A DNA stretch of 64,000 bases from NCBI GenBank assembly GCA_027603065.1, contig JADGJP010000057.1, forward strand, positions 38,634 through 102,633, in the 5' to 3' direction. This DNA is from Geranomyces variabilis (lineage: Eukaryota; Chytridiomycota; Chytridiomycetes; Spizellomycetales; Powellomycetaceae). Below the pieces are notes generated by a model. It ran no database searches. It was given only the letters and a program-made list of their open reading frames with translations, and was not told the origin of the DNA. Below, piece after piece: positions 56,186 through 64,000 of the stretch. A program made the position numbers and the translations under genes. The stretch's first letter is position 1. Each line of letters opens with the position of its first letter.

Positions 56186-59100
56186 ATGCGTGCAACCTTC
56201 TCGAACTTGGCAATCGCCACGGCGGTCGCCACGGCGGCCCCGCTCGTCGCCGCTCAGTCCAGTTCCTGGCAGGTTATCGGCAATACAACCCTAGCTTGTG
56301 TGCATGCGGCGTATACAGCCGCTGATCGCCTCTTTTGCATGGAGAGGCCCCACGTCTTTCCTGTATGTTTTCGTCGGGGCCCCGAATGTGCCCAGATTCG
56401 TGCGCTTACCGTTTATGTTGTAGTACGTTTGGAATCCGTTTGCTTCTGGAAACGCAGCCAACATCATTTACGAAGGGCAAGAGTCCATACTTACTGGCCC
56501 CAGCGTAGTGTCCACAAATGTCGACGTCCCCTATGTGCCTTTCTGCTCTGGTCATGCAATGGGCCCCGACGGCCAGGTCGTAGTGGTTGGTGGTGACCAG
56601 CCATACGTCACGGGACACAATTTAGACGGGCGAAATGCAGTGTGAGTGTACCGCCCACCCACTAGGAAAGAGCGTATAATTCACTGACTGCCGCTTCTGC
56701 GTGCAGCCGCTCGTATTTTCCTTGTACGTTGGTTCCCGGCAATCGAACATGTGGCATTGGGAAATTCGTGGTGAATACACCTATGGCACAGGGCAACCAG
56801 AGGTGGTATCCCACGGTCGCAACGTTGGCGGACGGCCGCCAGATTATTGTCGGCGGCTCTATCAGTAACCGTAAGCTATTTACTTCGAGTTGCACAGCTG
56901 TTTTACGGATACTGATTCGTGCATGCAGAGGCTGACATCGTCGCTGACAACAATCCAACTTACGAGTATGCAAACCCCAACAAGACGACTGGAATCTGGC
57001 CCAGGACATTACAGCTTCTGATTGACGCGTTTCCTGCGATGCTGTATCCTCTGGTGTATCAACTTCCTTCGGGCAACATTTTCATCTTTGCTAACGTCAT
57101 GGCAGTCCTCTTGGACCCAAGAACCGAAAAGGTCACAAGGGTGAGAATCATCCGAACCAACCAAGCCGCGATCAATATCAGCTTACTAACAGTGTTTCAA
57201 AGCTTCCTCCTCTTCCGAATGGTCTCATCGATCATGGGCCATGGTCGTATCCCTTTACCGCCACCGGGGTCCTGCTCCCCTTGCGGCCGGGTAACAACTA
57301 TTCCGCAACCATTCAGATATGTGGTGGTCCCAAAGCGTCTCAAGTGGACGCCGATGGCCTTCCCTACGCTTCCCCAGTGTGCATGCAAATCACGCCAGAG
57401 TCCCCATTTGGGTAAGCGGTGTCTCTCGCGCAGTAAGTATTGATGAAATGTTAATTAAAGTGGTCTTTCCACTAGTCCTGTATGGAGCCGCGCTGACGAC
57501 ATGCCATCCGGGGGCCGCATCATGCCTGATGTGGTAATCCTGCCTGACGGCGGTCTTTTGTATACGAACGGATGCGGGGTTGGCCTCGCCGGAGGAGACG
57601 CCGGCACGGGCCGCTGCTACAAGCCTGTGTTCCAGACGGAAATAATGTACCCCGACCGCCCGGCAGGTCAGCAATGGGTTACCACCTTGGCACAGTCCAC
57701 CGTCCCGCGTCTGTATCACTCTGAAGCGCTGCTGCGCTACGATGGGCACGTCATTACGTCCGGATCTGACCAGCAGAATTATGTGGACAAGTGGGGCTTG
57801 AACGGCACTGGACCTAGGTTGGCAAACTGCTGGCCAATGGGCACCACGGTCTGCACAGACCCCTTTGAATATCGAATCGAACAGTTCACTCCGCCGTATT
57901 TGACGACAACGGCAGTTCGACCCGTTATCGTACGCGCGCCAGCTGTCATTACACATGGTCAAAGCTTCGCTATCACGACGAGCACGGCGGCCACGGAGGT
58001 CACTACAGTGGTCATCATTCGACACGCGAGCACTACCCACTCGACAAACTCAGATCAGCGGCTTATCGAGTTGGTCATCACTTCTCGAAATGCGACAAAT
58101 TTGATCGTATCGGCGCCGCCGAACTCTCGAATTGGTGTCCCCGGGACCTATATGCTCTTCCTGCTGAAAGGGGCCATCCCAAGTGTCTCAGCTGCTGTCA
58201 CACTCACGACTTCGGCGACTTCGAACGCGGTGAGCACGTGCGCCTCCATGTACGTTGACTCAATGTACCAATGGGGCTTGAATAACCTTGGGTTGACGGG
58301 AAGCGAGGATGGGACTACGTTGAATCATGCTGTGAGCAACGGCAAGACTTCATTTGTGCCTCGCGATGGGAGTTACTTTTACGAGAACCTGTCCGACACA
58401 TGTCTGGATGTCTCATCCTACCGATACCTCCTCATGACCTTGAACGTTGCTTCAGGGATTGCTTCGGTCCAGTTTCAGTTTCAATTTGGATGCTCAGCGG
58501 CGACTGTCATTCGCCAAAACATACCGGCTTTCAGCTTTCCAACTGGAAAGGACCAAGTGGTGGCCATCGACTTGTTGGCTTACGCGACGCCGGCCGCGCT
58601 TAAGCAACTACGAGCATTTTCCATGTCGAATTTTCTCCCCCTCAACGGACCGGCCTGGTCGATTGGCAATATTCAGCTTGTTGCCGATCTCAACAGTTGC
58701 GGATTCAGCGCTGTTGCAAATGTAATTCCGGCAGCAACAACCACGACCCCCACCCCGACGGCAACGGCCACGTCAACCTCGTCCGCAACCTCAACGGGCG
58801 TGACGACGGTAGGATGCGCAAAAACTACAATCGACTCGTTTGTCAGACTTGGTACCAACAGCCTTGGTCTCGCGGCCAGCGATGACACCACGACAAACGG
58901 ATACACCGTGCTCGGCGGCGTGCTGTCCTTCCTGCCAAAAGCGGGCGGTGCTAGTTATGTTTACGAAAACCTCAACTGCCTCGATGTGGCGACAAACAAG
59001 TTCATTGTATTTACATTGCAAACGACGTCGTCCATTCAATTCGTGGTTCAGCTGCAGTCGGGATGCGGAGCCGCAGGGTCGAGTGTAAATGGGCCAGCAA

Positions 59101-61858
59101 TCATCGGATCATTTGCTCAGGGGACCACCTTTGCGATAGACACTCGATCATATATGACACCGAGCGGCAGTACCTCGGTGTGGTCCTTCGTGCTCACACA
59201 AATGTCAACTTCGAGTGGAACTGACCCTTGGAGGTTCTCTGACCTCGCCACCACAAATTCGCTGCCCTGCGCTTATAAAAATGTTACTTACGTATCGCGC
59301 ACCGAAGTTACACCAAACTGGACCAACGTAACGACGACCGCCACTTCCAGTGACTGCAAAAGGGTGTCCGTGGACTCTTTCAGGACATATGGTCAAAACG
59401 ACTTGGTATTTCATCTTGCGAGGGCCCCATCGCTTTGCAATTTAGAACTAATACGGTAAAGTTTATTAGGGAATCCTTGCGTCTGACGACCGAACGATGG
59501 CGTCGTATACAATTGCCAATGGTCAAGTCACTATGGTGCCAAAGGCCGATCTTTCCAGCTATATGTACGAGGACCTTAATGTGGGAGGAATCCCATACGA
59601 TGCGACCCTTGTTCCGTTCCTGATGTTCACAATCCAAACAAGCGCAGTTGGGGTAAGTCACTAATATTTTTTGGTGTGACACAAACCGTGTCTGACGAAC
59701 TTCTTTCTGCTGCTTTACGTGCCGGATGTTAGGCGTCGTTTTCGATCAACGCCGAAGTCACCTCGACACGAGTCACGCTCGCTACTCTGTCACCCGGCGC
59801 TGCATCCAAAACTTACGTCATCCCGCTGGCGAGCTATTTGACTCCGGCGCAATTGCGAGGCGTAGTCGCTTTTGGATGGAATACATTCAAGACAGATGGA
59901 ACCACCGCTTGGACAATGAAGGGGGTGGCCCTCGTCAACAACTACACGTCGTGCGCCACCGCAGCCGTGACGGTAGTCGCCCCGCCTACGACAAACACAC
60001 CGGTGTCGGCCCCATCAACAGCGCCTACAGGATGTTCCAAGACCTTAGTCGATAGCTTTGTGCGATATGGACAAAATGATTTGGTATGTCTTTCAGTTCT
60101 TTACAGTTGCAAATCAGGACAACACTGACACAAGTTCTGGAAAAGGGGGTGCTGGCATCTGATGACAGGACTATGGCCTCATACGCTGTTGCAAACGGCG
60201 TCGCAACAATGGTTCCTAAAAAGGACCTGTCCAGTTACTTTTACGAAGACCTTCTAATTGGCGGAGTTCCCTTCAATGCTTCTGCCGTTACCAATCTTGT
60301 TTTTACCATTCAAACCTCCAGCCAAGGAGCCGCCGTTACGGTCAATGCTGAGGTACCCACGGCGACTGGTTCGACAGCTCTCACTCGCGTTACGCTTGCA
60401 GTCCTGAATCCAGGGACTACGGCCAAGACATACGTTATCCCGCTCAAGGGCTACCTCTCCGCCGCGCAGCTACAGGCCATTACTTCTTTCGGCTGGAACA
60501 CGTTCGTGTCGGACGGAGCAAGCACATGGAGCTTCACATCACTTCAAATGGTCAGCGACCCAGCACTCTGCAATGTTCTCAACGCGACCATTGTAGCGGC
60601 GGGTGGGACTACCGGTGCATCTGCCACAAGCACCGCGGTGGTAACGCCAGCCGCGCCAGCTGGCTGCAAGAAAGTAACAGTGGACTCTTTCTCTCGTTAT
60701 GGTCAAAATGATCTTGCCGCGGTAGCTGCAGATGATGGCACCATGACCACGTTCAGCGTGGGGAATCAAGTTGCCACAATGGTTCCCAAAAAGGATCAAT
60801 CGTCTTATTTCTATGAGAATTTGTCGACAGGTAACCTGGCATTCAATGCCACGTCGGTGCCATACTTGGTTGTGACGGTGGCTAGCGCCGCCACAAACGC
60901 AGCAGTTACTGTTACCGTTCAAGTCCCGCTCGCAATCGGATCGACTTCTTTCACCCGAGTCACTCTCGCCACATTGACCCTAGGAACGACTCTGGCGACC
61001 GGGAAAACGTTTGTGATCAATTTGTCGTCATTTTTGACTCCGTTGCAACTGCAAGCCATCAGTTCCATTGCCTTCGCGTCTTTTGTCACCGATGGCGCGA
61101 GCAGTTGGACTTTCACAAACCTCGGCCTCGTCAACGATTTTTCAGCATGTCTGATTCCGACTCCGACCCTGATTCCAGGCTCGACCACTGCCGGCTCAAC
61201 GGCACTTCCCACGGGATGCAAGGCCGTTTCAGTTGACACCTTCGTACGCTACGGGCAAAACGACCTGGGCATTCTCGCCTCTGACGATAGAACAATGGCG
61301 TCCTACTTGGTAGCCAATAACTATGTGACCATGATTCCCAAGGCCGACTTGTCAAGCTACTGGTATGAAGACGTCAATGTCGGCGGTTTGCCGTACAACG
61401 CGTCTGGCGTCCCGTATCTGGTGTTCACTGTTCAGACCAGTGCTGCTGGGGTGAGTCTCATTCGAGTGCAGTTGAAAACTCCAAATTTTTCACCACGCCA
61501 GCACTGACCGTAAAACTAGGCTTCATTTGCAGTCAGCATTGAGGTCAACGCACCGGCTTTTACGCGGATGACGCTGGCCACTTTGACTCCAGGAATACTC
61601 GGGCCCAAGACCTACGCCATTTATTTGCCTGCGTACCTTACCACTGCGCAAACTCAGACGGCCGTCGCGTTTGGGTGGGCGGCCTTCAAAACCGATGGGA
61701 CGAGCCCGTGGACTTTCCGTAATGTCCGGCTGGTCAGCGACGTGGCCAAGTGTCAGATTACTGGAGCTACCATCGTTACCACGGGTATGTTGGGGTGCCT
61801 GCTGCTGTTTAGCGAAGCTGATAAAGAAGTTCTAACTGTGTATCCAGCTACGGCATAG
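56186..61858 (+). CDS. secreted glyoxal-oxidase-like copper radical oxidase with six C-terminal modules
   Basis: Eleven exons (56186-56362, 56424-56641, 56707-56870, 56929-57140, 57203-57411, 57476-59405, 59470-59652, 59733-60083, 60146-61450, 61520-61784, 61848-61858) close to 1,674 residues; the last small intron is optional. A signal peptide starts the protein. The catalytic beta-propeller matches AA5 glyoxal oxidases, which make H2O2 from aldehydes. Ligands are in place by motif and spacing: Cys100 (FCSGH) with Tyr166 (RWYPT) for the thioether cofactor, Tyr407-His408 (RLYHS) and His515 (HSTNSDQRL). After the C-terminal immunoglobulin-like domain come six repeats of about 150-170 residues joined by Thr/Pro/Ala linkers. 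These have features such as VDSFVRYGQNDLG, SDDRTMASY and AFGWNTF-TDG. They are probably adhesive or carbohydrate-binding. Confidence 0.88.
58240..61760 (+). repeat. six tandem protein-module repeats in the oxidase gene
   Basis: Module starts are near 58240, 58815, 59355, 60030, 60660 and 61216. Modules 1-2 are divergent, while modules 3-6 share long near-identical stretches (YGQNDLG-LASDD-TMASY, VPKADLSSY-YEDL-VGG). Introns recur at two fixed places but not in every copy. Confidence 0.85.
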
Positions 61859-62917
61859 TCCTTTGCGATCGTGGGCAAGGACATTGCCCGAGAGTGACTG
61901 AAAGGATTGCAAGCCTCCAAAAATGTTAGAGTTGCGCAGGGTCACTTATGAGCGCTCGAGAGCGTCCTGGTAGTCGATCCGTACACCATTTCATTTTGCA
62001 AAAGAGCAATTAGAGCCCTTATGACCAAAGCATTCCGGATGCTAGTAAAGTATGACCAGTCATGACGCAGCTGTGATACGCCTGGTAGAGGAGCGGAGCA
62101 GAGGTCGGGAGTTTTCCTATGTTGTGGGTGTTCCCTTATGAGCAAAGGGATGGCTCAGGCGACAAGAGGTACAGGGAGAAGTTGCTATTGCTTCTCAGCG
62201 CGCAGGCCCTGCCAATACTTACACACTGTAAGCTGCCGTTTTGGAAGTACATCTAATCAGACGTACAGAGCAGAGGAGTCGAACCTCCCTTCTAGGAGGT
62301 CATGGCACCGGTACCCCCACTTTACATCCCCTTCAGGTGCGAGACGCGGTAGCGGCGCCAGGGGGATAACAGGATGTCTCTGCTTGTTCGCGAGCGTCTA
62401 AACTGTTTAAGGGTGATCGGTATTGGTTGTGAAAGAATGCGGAAGCTTGTTATTTTTCCCCTGTTGGGTGCGCGCTGTCAGGCGCATCATGGCGAATTTG
62501 TTCGAAGGCCTTCTGTTTTCCGCGACTATTTTTCAGATTCGATAGCTCGCGCGTCGAACTTGCGAAACACCCTGTTCTTGAGTCACCCGGTGCCTGCCTG
62601 CTCTTGTCTGTTCTTCCTTCCCTCTTTTGGCAGCTACCGCTAGCTCCCCCTGGGGTCAGTTTTGCGCACAACCCCTTGAAACTTGTACATTTTATATCTG
62701 CTTTTTGATGCTCTATTTGTTCACGCCCAACGCCTATCTGCAGTGCCCCTAGCGCCAAAGCTATACTAAAATCAGGCATGACTACTCAAAGTTGATGAGA
62801 GGAAGTGACTGTTCGTCGTGTCGCAAGGCGGGACGTACTGTTGCTGGACTGTATTTGTTTTGGGGTGTGCATGTATGTTGATGCACTAGCCTACACATGG
62901 GTATGTCTTATGCATTA
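61859..62917. other. gene-poor region
   Basis: About 1 kb after the oxidase stop has no convincing ORF. On the minus strand a GGTTCGACTCC box at roughly 62275-62286 matches the RNA polymerase III B-box and a tRNA T-arm, but no acceptor stem pairs with it. The region ends at the TA that borders a Tc1-like terminal repeat. Confidence 0.4.
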
Positions 62918-63310
62918 TACAGTGACTCACAAAACCGTTTCAATGTTTCACTGATTTGTCTTTTGAGCTTCCACCCTCAAAACACAGCTGGTTAACCCCC
63001 CATTCACACTTAATACAAGTGAAAGCACTGGGTTTCAGCTTTCAGAAACCGGTCCACTTTTGTTTCTGGGTCTCTTGATTGCCGAGATATTGGAAGCAAA
63101 GCATGTCACATTCATTGAAACAGTTTTGTGGTGGCCAGCTCCGAAATATATTTTTAGTATTTAGTGTATCCCCCCTTGGCTTTGAGGACCGCTTCTACTC
63201 TACGAGGCATACTACAAATCAGGGTCTGGCAGACAGAGGCCTCTATCTTGTTCCATTCCTCCTCGGTACGCTCCCAAAGTGATACGAGGAAGTGTCTGTG
63301 GACAATATTG
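62918..63310 (-). mobile_element. truncated Tc1/mariner transposon, transposase C-terminal end
   Basis: A TA dinucleotide at 62918-62919 followed by CAGTGACTCACAAAACCG has the form of a Tc1-type terminal inverted repeat. On the minus strand, ending at the TAA 63156-63154, is the characteristic transposase tail: SLWERTEEEWNKIE, then SMPRRVEAVLKAKGGYTKY. Upstream of about 63300 the DDE region and the other terminal repeat are missing, so the copy is 5'-truncated and dead. Confidence 0.8.
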
Positions 63311-63329
63311 CTGTGAGAGGAACGTTCCC

Positions 63330-63796
63330 CGGGGTCTGTCGTGACGGCGTGTTTGTTATCGGGCGACGCACCAGCCCGTAGTTGGTATGTAAAAGATGTG
63401 CGTTATATTATGAAGGAGTTGGTTCGGGCGGCGGTCTTTAAGCCGCCACAGAGGGTCGGAGGCGGTGGCTGAGTAGTGTACCTAAATCTAGCCTTCCTGC
63501 AGTCACCACGCGGGGCGTGGCTCCAGCTCCCCTCAATCCTCAACACTCCCCTCGCTACGTGAGCTAGCTCGGGGACCCTACGTCTATTCCTACTAATATC
63601 TTCCAATCATACGCCTTCATTACTCCTCCATCCTTTGCTTCGCCGTATCCTTCATACCAAGTCTTTCGATCAGTTCGGTAAACTGAGGTCGTGGGAGGGG
63701 CTTAGTGAGAATGTCGGCGAGTTGGTCGGCAGTTGGAATGTAGACCAGATCGATCGTACGGCTCTTGACCAGCTCTCGGATGTAGTGATGCTGTAT
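63330..63796 (-). mobile_element. Ty1/copia retrotransposon fragment: RNase H end plus LTR
   Basis: On the minus strand, IQHHYIRELVKSRTIDLVY and ADQLADILTKPLPRPQF are the C-terminal end of copia Pol (RNase H), with a stop at 63620-63622. Downstream lies a polypurine tract (GAGGGGAG, about 63547-63555) directly followed by TGTTGAGG at 63545, the expected start of a 3' LTR, which continues to an unclear end around 63.33 kb. Integrase and reverse transcriptase are absent. Confidence 0.8.
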
Positions 63797-63828
63797 GTGT
63801 TGAGGATTGAGGGGAGCTGGAGCCACGC
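63515..63828. repeat. 32-bp perfect inverted repeat flanking the copia fragment
   Basis: Positions 63515-63546 and 63797-63828 are exact reverse complements. The left copy is the beginning of the LTR (minus orientation). The right copy is the same LTR tip in plus orientation, joined directly to Pol sequence and ending where unrelated sequence begins. Confidence 0.9.
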
Positions 63829-64000
63829 GTCAAAACGGTTCGAGGCTGGCGTCACAACGACCGACTTAACACCGATCACCGCAACGGCGCTTACGGCTTC
63901 CAGCAAGTCAACAAGCTCGAGCAGCACAAAGCCAGCATCTTCCATGACGGAAAGCGCTGCAACAACTCCACTTAAGAAGAAATCATCGAAAGTGGAACTC
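63829..64000 (+). CDS. possible partial Thr/Ser-rich protein, cut by window edge
   Basis: One plus-strand frame is open from the copia junction to the edge. It reads as a Thr/Ser/Ala-rich peptide (TDLTPITATALTASSKSTSS, then a Lys cluster PLKKKSSKVEL), like the stalk of a secreted or wall protein. The other two frames stop. It has no start codon here, so it may be a gene interrupted by the retroelement or an open frame by chance. Confidence 0.3.

Noticed and set aside
62230-62350. tRNA gene on the minus strand (GGTTCGACTCC T-arm and B-box-like motif)
   Set aside because: The T-arm pairs, but no upstream sequence matches the acceptor strand and no D-arm or anticodon arm fits. At most it is a tRNA-derived remnant.
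1-64000. CRISPR arrays, rRNA genes or bacterial operon signals
   Set aside because: None seen; the gene structures are eukaryotic throughout.

Overview
The window looks like nuclear DNA of a zoosporic early-diverging fungus, most likely a chytrid. Base composition is balanced, genes are dense, and most introns are 45-105 nt with GTRNGT-type donors. The gene set combines fungal markers (a three-domain tRNA ligase of the fungal type, a glyoxal-oxidase-like copper radical oxidase) with genes that yeasts lack: SMG1 kinase, and CFAP251, a radial-spoke-associated protein of motile cilia. CFAP251 implies a flagellated stage. Species cannot be read from the sequence.

Layout. 1-3 kb: two unrecognised plus-strand genes. 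3.4-5.1 kb: a single-pass membrane protein whose N-terminus resembles the Crinkler (CRN) ubiquitin-like header. 5.3-16.7 kb: the large NMD kinase SMG1 (minus), with a short spliced ORF overlapping its start. 17.5-21.6 kb: CFAP251 (minus). 22.0-23.7 kb: an unrecognised minus-strand protein. From 24.3 to 61.9 kb thirteen genes alternate strand without exception: CRAL-TRIO protein (+), NADAR protein (-), tRNA ligase TRL1 (+), RTF1 (-), PCID2/Thp1 (+), TPR protein (-), WDR24 (+), EMC8/9 (-), BMT5-like zinc-finger protein (+), PPR protein (-), CPSF73/Ysh1 (+), a very large helical-repeat protein (-), and a secreted glyoxal-oxidase-like enzyme with six tandem C-terminal modules (+). 61.9-64 kb: gene-poor DNA with a degenerate Tc1/mariner end, a Ty1/copia end with an unusual inverted LTR tip, and the edge of a possible further gene.

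Many of the genes serve RNA metabolism: SMG1 (nonsense-mediated decay), TRL1 (tRNA exon ligation), RTF1 (Paf1 complex), PCID2 (mRNA export), a BMT5-like methyltransferase, a PPR protein and CPSF73 (3'-end cleavage). No operon-like logic is needed to explain this; the visible organisation is pairs of divergent promoters and closely spaced convergent 3' ends.

Exon models were built by hand from reading frame, GT/AG signals and remembered family alignments. Those for the CRN-like gene, CRAL-TRIO, TRL1, PCID2, WDR24, EMC8, the BMT5-like gene, CPSF73 and the oxidase close in frame from start to stop. SMG1, CFAP251 and the large helical-repeat gene are given as spans, with only some exons fixed.
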